NCBI RefSeq assembly: GCF_963678975.1
Contig: NC_089275.1
Span: 49,409,383 to 49,473,382, forward strand
Direction: 5' to 3'
DNA from: Dysidea avara
Taxonomy: Eukaryota > Porifera > Demospongiae > Dictyoceratida > Dysideidae
DNA length: 64,000 bases
Made by a program: the position numbers and the translations under genes
The notes under the pieces: model-generated
The model's input: only the letters and a program-made list of their open reading frames with translations
Told to the model about the DNA's origin: nothing
Database searches by the model: none
In this document: positions 1-20,200 of the stretch, in pieces
Layout of the letters: each line of letters begins with the position of its first letter
Numbering within the stretch: the first letter of the stretch is position 1

Positions 1-2135
1 TCATGGCTAGTTATAACTGGCGTATTAGCTAATATTGTAACAATATCCAATTTATCTGTGCCTTAAAGAACCAACACTGATTCTACATTCACTGTGTATA
101 CAATTTCTTTATTCAGTGAATGCTGCTAAACTACAGTAATAATTATACTGATCATGATGTGACAAATAGCTAGTGTGTTCCTGGTATGATTTTTAGTATG
201 GAAAACAGAGTTGTTGTTAAAAGTACATCTCTACCTGGATACCTGCCTCTATTACACCACCCAGACAATTAGCTACCACAAAAAATTTATTTTAATACAT
301 GCTCCCACAAAGGCTTGTCCAGATTTCTCCGCATTTTGGTGAGTTGTCAAGATGGCTAGTATATACAGCAGATGTTCACTGCTAGTTCTTTATACTTAAA
401 GTGTAACAGCTACTGTTTTTAGAAGACGTGGGTAAGAATATTTTAGCCATAACACAGTAACAGCAGCACTTATAAATGCGTATTTGTATGGCTTCTCGTA
501 ACGTTGCATTATATAGCACAGGTAGGCTTTCTATTCAAGTATTTAGATCACTGTTGCAGTAATAGACCCTGTTCTACTAGAAAACTTCGGTATATCGATA
601 TTTCCTAAGTACAGTATCGTATCGTGATACTTATTTGCCGTATCGATATTTATTGCAGATCCCTAATTACTAATACATCCAAAAGTAAACTTTCAAATAG
701 ATTATATTGAAAGGGATCAAAATTAATCAACATGCTGTAACGTATGCAAGTTCTAAAACCATCATCAACCATGCAAACTTGTCAATACTGACTATCCTAC
801 TTGTGGATGTCAGCATTGAACCAGCCCTTAGAAGACTCGCTATGATGAACTTTGTACCAATACTGAAGCATATGATCCCCAACAGTGAAACAACAGAGCC
901 TACAACATAACCATAACAAACATTGACTACAATCCATTACACAGTAATAGCAGTTGGACCCCATACCCTTCCAATACTCAAATGTGGGTGGAAGGCTTTT
1001 CATTAATGCTCACATGACTCAGAATGCAATCTCTTGGTCTGTTAGGCCATTTCAACATTGATTGTTTCATGGGTGAAACTCTCAAGAGTAGGGTAGGTAG
1101 GTCAGCATATAATTAAACAGAAATGATATATGAGCTCAAAAATAACAAAACACATGTGATCTTGATGAAATGGCAACTCATTTGCTATCAATGTTTCTGA
1201 GCAGTTAGGTATTTGCAGGTAAACAGTAGTTATGCACCTAAACTCCACCCCTATGGTGCCCATAAACCTACTGGGAATTTCACAGCTATACCTTGCTCTA
1301 CCCCTGGGGCTTTTGACAGTGGTAGTTTGCTGAACCATTTTAAGGCCAACATTTGTTAATACCTTGTTTCCTGTCACCCGCCCGTGTTATTTGTGTGCCT
1401 CCAGCATTGGTCTATGAAGTTAGCATATCTCAGCACACAAATATGATTGTTTATTGCAGTTTCACAAGCAAAGCCCACCATTTTGAAGGTTGGTTGACCC
1501 TACAGATGGTTCATTTCTCTTCACTGAGGTAGCCAGCTGATGCTTGTTTTTGCAGTGTTTTGATTTTCAAAACATACTAAAAATTTTAGTTATGATTAAC
1601 CACCTGCCCACATTAGTTGAATGTTCAAGAAACAAGAATTTATAAATGTTGGCTGAATAGGTAAATCAAATCCCCTATAGAAACCCCTTTTTCGAGGTGG
1701 TGCCTTACTGGGGTTTTGACAAGCTTATTAGCCCCAGTGCTGGGGAATTTGGTAGTAGACTTTGTCAAATCCCCTGTATTGCCCCACCCCTATCCGGGGG
1801 TGGGGCATGACATTGATAGCTAGCTAGTGCATTACATGCATTGGAAGACCTATGAGTTTCTAGTGGTATTTTAGCTTCATTTCCACTTATGAAATCTACG
1901 AAAAAGGCGGGTAGGTAGGGCCAAACAACTAGTCTAGCATAACCTTAATTACCACAGATCTGCTTGCATGCGCTATTAAACGTTGCATAATTCCACCAGC
2001 GCGTGATCCAAAGCTTCTATGAAGCAGCAATAAGGTTTATGTACCTAATCGATACTGCTGCAGTGAGTGACACGCGAAAAACTGCAGCACTTTATCTCGA
2101 CCTGAAATTTAGCACGTGACATAGGTCTACCTCAC
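1..2135 (-). other. Presumed intron 1 of gene C; no exon seen
   Basis: I see no convincing exon here. About 590-660 carries GTATCGATA-type sequence like the ends of the hAT elements at 21121 and 36181, so it is probably a hAT remnant. About 1660-1815 is a GC-rich repeat (aatcccc/ccccaccc) related to 51775-52020. A hydrophobic reading frame on the minus strand around 780-960 is interrupted by stops and matches nothing I know. Confidence 0.4.
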
Positions 2136-2234
2136 TTTTCCCTTGGGCAATGGGGTAGGTTTGGAAATCTGCTCATCCCGTTTATCCGGTACACCCATCT
2201 CCTCTATCTTGTCCGTATCACTAGCAATCGCCAT
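2136..2234 (-). CDS. Gene C: exon 1 of a third ZIFL-like MFS transporter (partial, continues left of window)
   Basis: A 99-nt open exon begins with ATG at 2234 and ends at a GTGAGG donor at 2135. It encodes 33 residues ending in PTPLPKGK, matching the first exons of genes A and B, which end in TPLPKAK at the same phase-0 donor. The rest of the peptide is an acidic, lysine-rich cytosolic N-tail with no membrane segment. In the paralogues intron 1 is 2.9-4.8 kb, so exon 2 is expected left of position 1, and I found no MFS exon in 1-2135. This copy is the most diverged of the three. It could be an orphan exon of a broken copy, which the window cannot exclude. Confidence 0.75.
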
Positions 2235-4030
2235 CGTCACCTGCGATGAACGATTTAAGCGCCTTAATAATTAAATTATTAAAATTTGATAGAGGCGTTT
2301 GTACTCATTAGCTTTCAAATGCTTGCTCCTCAGAACTGTGGGACTCTGACAGGTCTTACTAATAATTGATGTAGACCTAGCTATACTGGTTTTTCTAGCA
2401 CAACCACGACATCCTACACACGAACCATGCCCACCAATATTCAATAGCTAACTGAACTTGGGGGAGAAGAGGTGATGGTAGTAGCAATGATTGTCTCCTT
2501 AGATCGATACTCTCTGATAGAGTAGTGAAATACTCTAATAGAGCATTCACTGATTAAAACATTTCAAGGTAGCTAATTATAACAAAGTTTTGCTACTGCC
2601 TACGGTGAGCTAATCTTACCATATGGTAAGAATTCAGATTGACTTAGCTATAGCACTAGCTATAGTAGCCCGGCTACAATTTATTTTGTAGGTTCAGTGA
2701 CTGAGTAGCTATACATGGGCAGCAAATGACTTCCATCTAGTAATTTTAATGGGAGAAGGCTATGATGAAAAGAAGTTTTAAGCACTAAGTTTCCTACAAG
2801 ATTATAGCTATAGAATATGGGCGGTATTGATCTTTTAACTGAACATGGTTTAATGAGATAGAGTGTAATTATTGTATTCTTTCTAAGATTCTGGTAAAAT
2901 TGATAAACTATAGTCAAGATGTTCTGCATTGCAGAAGTTCCAAGAAACACTCAATTGTCGGTGATGGCATGAGATGATAGTAGTGAGGATCAGTAGACCA
3001 AAACTAATGTGTATAATAGTTTTAAACCATCAAATTTATTAAGTTTCAAGCATTGTAAAATTAAAACCTTGCCAGCATCTGGGGCTATGCCCCCAGACCC
3101 CTGCATCTGTGAGTCCTACTACCACTGGAAACCCCCTGATAGCAATCCTAGATCCGCCCCTGCATAGCTACATAGCTAGTTCTACAATTGCAAGTTATTA
3201 CATGCATTGTGAGTTGCAGGATGTGTATGTGGTCACTAAATATCCAATCAACCAATTTTGGGTTGACCACTATATCCGAGACTAGCTATAATATCCTTGA
3301 TCTCATCCTGAAAGTTATAGGTACTCAAGTTTGCACTCAAGATTGGCTATGGCTAGGTCTGATTGATTGCAACATGTACATAGTCTACTTACTATAGAGT
3401 TGGCAATTGAATACAACAAAGCATGACTATACCCAACTAGCTAGCTACATGCTACAAAACAAGATGTCTCCAGTTCTTGACCAGCTTTAATATGTTTTTG
3501 CTATACATAAAATAATTTCCATATGATAAGGAAATTTCTTACATGAAAAGTTAGTAAGAAAGATCTATAATAGAGCAGTCATACATCATGAAACATTTTT
3601 ACATGAAAACAATATTATGAAAATAAAGCGAATTAATTTTAGGTGCTTTAACAGCAGATTCAATTGGCAGTCTATAATCATAATAGTGCCAACGGTTTAT
3701 CTACCATCCACTAAGAGCAGTATCAGTTGCTAGTATAGTTCAACACTGTAACTCTTCTTTGCATGGAGTAGTCATAGCCGCCACTTCTACTCCTCATGTA
3801 CTTTCTTGCAGTGAAAATTGAACAATGTTGCCCTTTTCATCCCATAGATCATGTATCTGACCATGCACCTGAGGGATCAGTGTTTCCCACCATCTGCATG
3901 GCTAACTATAAGGTTGGACCAATACTTTCCAATTTTATATTGTGTCTTAAACTGATGTTGGCATCCAGAACAACTGTGCAGTGTGCACACAGAACCAACA
4001 ATAGCCACTATATTATACCTTAGCCCTCCA
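2235..4030. other. Intergenic spacer between gene C start and a TIR element
   Basis: No gene is supported. The spacer contains two copies of the dispersed TCTAWTAGA motif (about 2505-2557 and 3561-3582). A fragment of the GGGGCATGCCCCCAGACCCC family lies near 3080-3105. The first 70 bases act as gene C 5' flank; they contain taagcgcc but no exact TTTGGCGC box. Confidence 0.4.
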
Positions 4031-4879
4031 CAGTGTTGGAATTATCACCTGACATGTGATAAGATTATGACACACAAATATTATAATTGCTTTGTAAGGG
4101 CTTTGCATATATACAACAAAAATTATGATTACTTTTAAGACACTATGGTTATAAACTTTATAAAGTGCGACAAAGTGAAAATGTAACAGCATCTTGAAAA
4201 CCAAGGGTAAATCTGGCCACGTGCACTATATAGCTAGTATTTGTATGTACCGTTTTGTGAATTTTTACACTCCTTGTTGGCTATATCCTGTATAAGGTTC
4301 TTTGCATGCTCATGCCATGCATTGATGGTGAGTTAGAGGTCACCCCTCATTAACATATAATTACGTTTTGTTGTCATAAAGAGTATGGATACAATTCTGA
4401 CTTCGCTTATTGTGTATCCTGATACTCACAAGTGGACTAAGAGTAGCGATATCTGTTTGAAGGAGCTATGGTGGCCTATACTAGCACTACTATACAATAT
4501 TAATAGTATTCTCCATTCTACATTCTCCATTCTACATGGTTTATCTCCAATTGTATTTAACAGTTAAGAGTCATTCCATGTCAAATCAACAAAGAATTTA
4601 GGGTCACTTATCGAATTTTGACAAAACTTGGTGTGTTTGTAAACTCTGTGGTGCTTATCACTCTTGCAAATTTTTAGCTCCATACACCCCATAGCTTCTG
4701 ATTTATGACCACAAATATTTTGAATATTTCATGAAAATTTGTTCCATCTCTAGTTACAAAATCTACTGTAACTTTGCACTGTGTAAATATTTTTAAACAC
4801 AATTTTCACGCCTTACACATGAAATTGTGTAACATAATCTTATTATGTAGTCATGTGATAAGTGATAATCCCAACACTG
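4031..4879. mobile_element. TIR element, about 850 bp, CAGTGTTGG ends
   Basis: The left end reads CAGTGTTGGAATTATCAC. The right end, reverse complemented, reads CAGTGTTGGGATTATCAC and is followed by further matching sequence (ATGTGATAAGATTATG on the left, with small changes on the right). The interior has no transposase frame. The ends resemble hAT-type termini, but I do not see a matching 8-bp target duplication, so the family assignment is tentative. Confidence 0.55.
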
Positions 4880-4905
4880 TTGACAACTATGTGTATAAAT
4901 GTAGC

Positions 4906-5203
4906 CAGTGTGTACAGTGTGTACAGTGTAGTTCAGTGTGTACAGTGTAGTTCAGTGTGTACAGTGTAGTTCAGTGTGTACAGTGTAGTTCAGTGTGTAC
5001 AGTGTAGTTCAGTGTGTACAGTGTAGTTCAGTGTGTACAGTGTAGTTCAGTGTGTACAGTGTAGTTCAGTGTGTACAGTGTAGTTCAGTGTGTACAGTGT
5101 AGTTCAGTGTGTACAGTGTAGTTCAGTGTGTACAGTGTAGTTCAGTGTGTACAGTGTAGTTCAGTGTGTACAGTGTGTACAGTGTAGTTCAGTGTGTACA
5201 GTT
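4906..5203. repeat. 19-bp minisatellite, about 15 units
   Basis: Tandem copies of GTACAGTGTAGTTCAGTGT, nearly identical throughout, with a shorter gtgtacagt variant at each end. It abuts the right end of the TIR element at 4879. High unit identity suggests recent expansion or ongoing homogenisation. Confidence 0.95.
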
Positions 5204-5399
5204 GTCAATTCAAGGCACAAGACAGAAATGGGAGAAATTAGAGGCTGTTAGCATTTCTCTGGCCTTATTAATTGTGTTTTGTGATGTCATCTTTCTATCA
5301 CATCATTAACGTGGTATACAAGGTTGCTGTACCTATGTAGCCATGTATGTAACTTGAATAGTGTGGAGTGGGGCTATGTGTGTAAGTGCACTATGGCGG

Positions 5400-6480
5400 A
5401 ATATGACTTAATAAAGTATTTCTGAAGAGATGGTACAACATTCACATGTTTGTGGATGCATGGTGATCTCATTTAAAGTCCACCTGTCTAATAAGGACCA
5501 TATTTTGAATTTGCAAGAAAGGGTTGATGCTTTGATGCTATCCATTAATATCCAATTAGAAAAGTATAAATTTGCTGCATCACATAAATGGTCTTTCAAT
5601 ACAGGTGGTCACTAATACAGGTTGCACTGTACCTAGACACCTTCACTCTGTAAGACAAACTTGGCATGGCCTTGTTGCGAAGGTGTACACTCTCATACAG
5701 CAATAATAGGTTACAAAATTCCACTGCATACCACAACATAATTCATTATATCTGTTGAGCCCATTGTGGTCCCACCACAAAAATTTTATCTAACATACCC
5801 ATTCATTATTCACATTTTTCAAAATATAAAGGATTAAAGTTTTCAATACAGTACTTTCAAACCATAATTAAGTATATATCCCATAATTTAGAGATCACTG
5901 GAAAGGTCAATCCATAAACATATCATGTGAATGTTGTACCATCTCTTCAGAAATACCTTCTTTATTACGTAAGTTGAATCCCACTGTACTGGACTTAGCC
6001 ATATTTATGTGGTTGCATAGGTACACACAACAAAATTCCTCAAAGGGATAAAGGGTTGATGCTTTGGTGCTATACATTAATATCCAATTAAAGTAACTGC
6101 AGCATATAGATGGTCTTTCAATACAGGTGGTCACTAATACAGGCTGCACTGTACCTAGACATGCACCTTCACTCTGTAAGACAAACTTGGCGTGGCCTTG
6201 TTGCTAGTGGTTATTGGAGGTGTACACTCCCATACAGCAATAAATAGACTACAAATTCTACAGCATACCACACCATAATTCATTATAATTATCTCTTGAG
6301 CCCATTGTGCACAAAAATTTTATCAAACATAGACTATGATCCAATCATTATTCACAAAGAAATTCGAAGAATTTCAAGCAGTATTTTTCAAAATATAAAG
6401 GATTAAAGTTTTCAATACAGTACTTTCAAACCAAAATTAAGTAGATATCCCATAATTTAGGAATCACTGGAAAGGTCGAT
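5400..6480. repeat. Duplicated transposon-derived block with inverted outer part
   Basis: Sequence 5505-5890 recurs in direct orientation at about 6040-6480; both copies contain ggttgatgcttt, a tacaggtggtcactaatacagg stretch and a final ggaaaggtc. A second relation is inverted: 5408-5448 (ctgaagagatggtacaac) is the reverse complement of 5925-5960. The tracts at 5605-5632 and 6125-6152 resemble the TIR of the pogo-like element at 55624, so this is probably a cluster of rearranged non-autonomous elements. Confidence 0.6.
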
Positions 6481-6488
6481 CAACAGTC

Positions 6489-6960
6489 TTTCTTTTTTTT
6501 AACTTTTCCTGGGACTGACAAGGGTTATCCATTGGTACCCATGGTGAGTGTGGACATGTCAGTTCACTATTGGGCAGAATAGATGCTTTCATTTTCATGT
6601 GTAAGGCGTCAAAATTTCCCTGCCGTTAAAACTGTACACTTTAGCTAATCTGTGCACATCTTTGCTCCTTTTTCTTTTTTCAACTTTTCCTGGGACTGAC
6701 AAGGGTTACCATTGGTACCCATGGTGAGTGTGGACATGTCAGTTCACTAGTGGGCAGAATAGGTGCTTTCATTTTCATATGTAAGGCGTCAAAATTCCCC
6801 TGCCGTTAAAACTGTACACTTTAGTTAACTGTTTATCTTAGCTTCTATTTATTTATTTTTGTTACTTTTCCTGGGACTGACAAGGGTGATCTAATGGCAC
6901 TGATGGCGAATGTGAACGTGTCAGTTCACTATTGAGTAGAATTGGTCCATATTTACAGCT
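6489..6960. repeat. Three tandem copies of a unit of about 180 bp
   Basis: Units starting near 6489, 6670 and 6850 each carry cttttcctgggactgacaag, a tgtcagttcacta tract and then gcattttcat-like sequence. The first two are close to identical, while the third is diverged and truncated. There is no reading frame across the units. Confidence 0.8.
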
Positions 6961-8165
6961 TATCATGTACTTTACTTTCCCTTACTCATTACCAGAAATT
7001 TAGTACATTTTTTGGTTGTGTGCATTAGTGTAGACAACCTGTGTAAAATATTCATATAATACAGGAATGCGATGTTTTTAAAGCTATGCATATGTTAGAA
7101 TAAATGTCTAATGATTGAAACCAACACATTCCAAAGGGTTTGAAGCAATTTAGTCCCTAACCACAATATTATCTTGCACTAACCTCAAAATTTGCTTCCA
7201 CTTAGTAGTACACTTTCAAAGCCATACTGTGTACGTAGTGTGTGTCTGTGTGTGTGTGTGTGTGCATGGTTTAATCATGGCACATTTATACCTCATAAAT
7301 TAGAGTGTTAACCACATCAAAGGGATACTCGAAATAACTGTTTGTGTGCTTAAACTTTCTCAGTTAAGGAACATGGTGTGAGATATAAACTGTTTGTTTC
7401 TTTTTTTTTTTCAATTTCTGTTGTAATTTACAAGTACATGTTCCTTTATAGCCTGCAGCTCGTCTATACAAAACCATTCATCTGGAAGCCACAAGTCACC
7501 GACTAAACTGATGATTGTTTATAATGTGCATGCATGTGTGCGTGTTATTGCATTTTTAAATTAATTGAGTTGATTGACTATAATGTAGTCTGTATCACAA
7601 CGCGTATGCCATAAGTGTCTTGTCCTGTAGGAAGCTGGTCTATCACATCATATTTCAGTCGTTTTGCTTTGTTATTATCGCTAGCATAACTAGTCGAGCA
7701 AATTAACCATCATTAGCTCACATTCTACATTCAGTCTTTATAACTGGCTGTACTGTGTCATAATGATACAACTGTATGGCATACTTTCAGTAACAGAGAG
7801 AATTTCTTAATGGCTCTGTTTAATGTACATGACTTAACCTACTGCAAAGATTAAATGAGTCATTGTAATTTAGCTATAGCCTATAGGGGTATATACATGT
7901 GTTATGTTTCACAGTATAGCTATTCAAGTTTATGAGCTTAATTTGTTGCACAGTGTACAATGTCTTTAATGGCATTAAAGAAGGCACCTGCATGAATTTA
8001 TCATAATATTAATATATTTTTGGATACCTTATAACATGACTAACTTTTTAACCAGTGTACAATGGGTGCTGTCCAGACTGTCCAGAGTTAGTTATAGTAT
8101 ATAGGCTAAGGAATTTTTACATAAACAAACAAGCACTTATAAAATTTTAATTTAATCTTAGAAAT
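6961..8165. other. Intergenic spacer downstream of gene A
   Basis: Apart from a short TG tract at 7240-7264 and general AT-richness I see nothing in this stretch. The part next to 8165 is the presumed 3' UTR of gene A. Confidence 0.4.
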
Positions 8166-16500
<8,335 letters not shown>

Positions 16501-17248
16501 CTACAGAGAGCGAACTGACAACCTATCATGATCCGTAAATACTTTGGCGCCCGGCCTTTCAGCGAAGGGTCGGGCGCCGCCAGACTAGTAAACAATTCTA
16601 TCACTGCCCTGAGCAATATAACAGGTCAAAATTTGAAAGTGAGATAGCATTGAGCATATGGTTCTTTAAAGTCACAAAGCTGGATGTGTGTAGAAGCCTG
16701 GTTTTGTTAAATCATAGATTATACTGAATAATCTCAAATCTGATCACATTTACTAAGAGTGTTCATTGTTCAGTATATATGTAGCTAGCTAAACATTCCA
16801 ATGCTGGTCTCCAGACAGATTGACAGCTTGATAAAACTTCAGATTATCCAGTTGCAGCATACAAGCACTTACCATTAAAGTTACACAAATCCAGGTGCCT
16901 TATTAAAGATGTTAGAAACCATTACTATACTGGTTACAGTAATGATGTACACAGTGGAACCTCTCTTAAAGGACTTTCCCTGTAAAGGACGCTACACATA
17001 ATTAACCTCCCAATATAAAAGGAAGTTACTGAAGTTCCTATAGACCTTTACCAATACAATTTTACCTCTAAAAAAGACAATGTATTTATAACAGTCAAAA
17101 TCAGTTGGTCCCACAGTGTCCGTTTTAAAAAAGAGGTTCAACTGTATACGGGTACCCACATGAACTCGTAACTTGAAATATAATGGAAAAACATGACACA
17201 TAATAAGTAGATGATCCATTGTAACGTAATTCTCTTAACGAAAATAGT
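16501..17248 (-). promoter_or_regulatory. Intergenic region between gene B stop and gene A start
   Basis: About 750 bp hold the gene B 3' UTR and the gene A promoter. TTTGGCGC, an E2F-type consensus, lies at 16543-16550, 43 bp upstream of the ATG. It overlaps a GC-rich hairpin at 16547-16580 (GGCGCCCGGCC pairing with GGTCGGGCGCC). A small TIR element follows at 16952-17144. Confidence 0.5.
16952..17144. mobile_element. Small pogo-like TIR element
   Basis: Starts CAGTGGAACCTCTCTTAAA and ends with the complement of CAGTTGAACCTCTTTTTTA. The ends resemble those of the elements at 55624 and 61655. The right flank has TA but the left flank does not, so the left boundary is uncertain. Confidence 0.5.
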
Positions 17249-20200
17249 TTAATCAGAATTTTTTTCATCATTATTTATGGAGATGTGTTCAGGAGGTAAT
17301 CTCTTCACCTCAGAGGATTTAGGTAGTCCAAAACTACCCAATATTATCAGTACAGCAATTATTGCGATGATGTCATACATGAAGTGATGATTGAAAGGCC
17401 AACTGTATCCTAGCAACAACTAATAGGATCACAGCATGTCATACTATATCTTACCATTTTCCTCACTCCAGGAAAATAATGGAGCTCCTATTAATGGTCC
17501 AATACTTCTACCAATAGCTATCAGTGATTGTCCAATACCATTGACTGTACCCCTTGTAGCTGGCTGTATATGGGGGTAGTGATTACACAACTCATGACAT
17601 AAACTATACTCACCAGAGCAGAGTTACCTACCATTACACAGATGCTGGTGAAACCGGTCAACCTGTTTATGAGAATAATATATAACGATTGGCTGTTGCT
17701 AAGGACACACCTCCCAACAGTGACCATCCCCAGTATCCAGGATACTGTCAGCCACACCCTCAATGGAATATGATTAATAGAATTGATTCTTGCAGAAGAT
17801 GTCAAATGTGAGTCACGACAACTGTCGTTGTCATTGGTTAGATTATTAGCCAATGAAAATTCAGTATTACAATCCACTGAATTACAGTCTAAATGTTTAC
17901 TAACATCACCATGGTAACCACTGGTAAAGTTGTCTCCAAAGAAGGTAGCAAATGTCCACAATTGATAAACTGCATTATCACCATATTTAATCATTTGTGT
18001 ACTGTTTACTGAGGTAGTTATCATGTATGTAAAATTGCTGTGATTTGATTGGCTAGTTCGAATAGGTCCACTAATTTGATTGCTGAGAGGTAACAGGACA
18101 CAGCTAATTCCAAACACAATCATTCCCAGTCTAAAACTGTATCTGTATCCTAATAGTTTGGCAACTTGAGGGTATACCAGTGCCTACAGTGTGTAGATAA
18201 GATGTTACTATTTAGGTGAGTAATCCAGTTAACTAAAAAAATTCACGTCACACCAACATGACCAGTGGGTACATATATTTTGGAACTTACTCCATGGTGT
18301 GAAAAAATGTGATCCTTTGATGGTAAAAAAATCGTACTGTAACAATAATTTGCAAGATGTGCCAGCAAAATTATTACACATTATATTCATTAAAAATATG
18401 ATCTGAGTACAGATGTGCAAAAGTTAAAATCATTGTTCAGCACATGTTCAGCACGTGTATTCAATACTGGAGCAAGGTATTTGTTCAATAATAAAATAGA
18501 TAATTTCATCCATTGTGGCAAGGTCAAAAACAAAGTTTTTTTTTATAATTATTAAGTAGACTGTAGTAGCACATTTATTCAGTTTGTGCTGCAGAAGAAC
18601 TATCATTTATTAGTCCAGATATACTAGTGCTCTCATAACCGTAGTATTCATTTTCATCATGAGGTATTGTCCTGGTAACTTTAATGGCTATATCACATAA
18701 TCGAAATTCCGGATATTACTTAGTGTAACACGAGGCAAGACATAGTTGTGTTACAATGACTTGGGTGAAAGAGGGTCCTACAGACCTTCAGCACTTGTGC
18801 TATAAAGCATAAAGTTTAAAAAAAGACAGTTTTATCAAAACCAGATCACATTTTACAGTCCAAATAGTTCCATGAAACAATACCAAAACATACAACACAA
18901 CAAGTATAATTCTAGGAAACTTTTTGATAGATTTATGAAACATACTGCAAGGGGTGGGTGCATGGAGTGCTGAAGCATCCCAAAATTTTACTATGTGCTA
19001 GCTAGAAAGCTAGTAGACAATAACGCAATGAAAGAACAAGAAGGAAAGAGATGTAGGAATTAACAAGAGGGAATTAAAAATTATATTTCAGGGGTAAAAC
19101 CACTAAAAGTGCCATAAGAACAATCAACTACTCCAACAGATCATCCACCATTAAATCTCTACAAACTACTAGTAGTACGAATATTAAGTTGGATTAGGGA
19201 TCGAAGAAAAAGTAGTAGAACAAAGGAATAGCTAAAAAGTAGTGAAACAAGAAAGCTGCCTATAACTATACCTGCAGATATACTGTTAATCCCTAAACTT
19301 CAGTCTATACCCATGACTGAATTAGAGAGTAAATGATCACTAGTGTATCTGCAGGTAACTAGCTATGGGCAGCTTTCTTGTTTCACTACTTTTTAGCTAT
19401 TCCATTGTTCCACTACCTTTTTTGTTTAATTCCTAATCCAACTAAAACTCCTAATTTTTCCTTCTACTTGTTACTTTTAAATTAACTAATGAACCCGAGC
19501 ATACCAGCATCAAAGGTATGCCATAATATCAAGAGTCCATAATATTAATCTTGCATCTTAACGTGTGCACCAACAATCAATTACTGAAATGTGAAGTAGC
19601 CATTACTCTTCTTCTTCAGCTATGTTTCGCCCGTTACAAAGTGTTACACATGAAGAACAACACGAGAAGTATCTCCGCAATCAGTCCAGTTGCTATGGAA
19701 AATACAGGCGATAAGTGTGACAGTCAGCCACAGGGAAGCCATATCACACTACCATGAATTGACACTTTAACATTGTCAGTGAAAATACAAAAAGGAGGAC
19801 AAAGATAAGTCCACGACTTGTGCATTGTACGTACTGTAGTATGCCTAAAGGCTAAAGCAACATCTAGTGTTGAAAAAATCTCACCTGTGGCCTTAGCTGG
19901 TATCAAGTTATGGTTGTTTGAAGGCATCAGTATGGTAGTAAGTCAGTAGAAAATTTTGTTAATACTAGCAACTTATCAGAAGCATTATTGGCCACTCTGA
20001 AGACACATTTGGGCTTGTCAAAATGCCACGAACACATTGTGAGGTTAGTGTAGGGTAGTCTCGCATGGCCAGACTGCTATCTCGCCTCCTCTTTTTCTTT
20101 TGTGACATCATTGGTCGACGAGATAGGGTCTGGTGAATTAGTGTTGACAAAGTTGTAAATTTCCATTGAAATCTGATGGATTTGTTTTCATTGGCAGAAC

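Noticed and set aside
780..1000. Membrane-like minus-strand frame as an exon of gene C
   Set aside because: It is interrupted, and it does not align with any exon of genes A or B.
4906..5203. CRISPR-like array
   Set aside because: Units are directly contiguous with no variable spacers, and the genome is eukaryotic.
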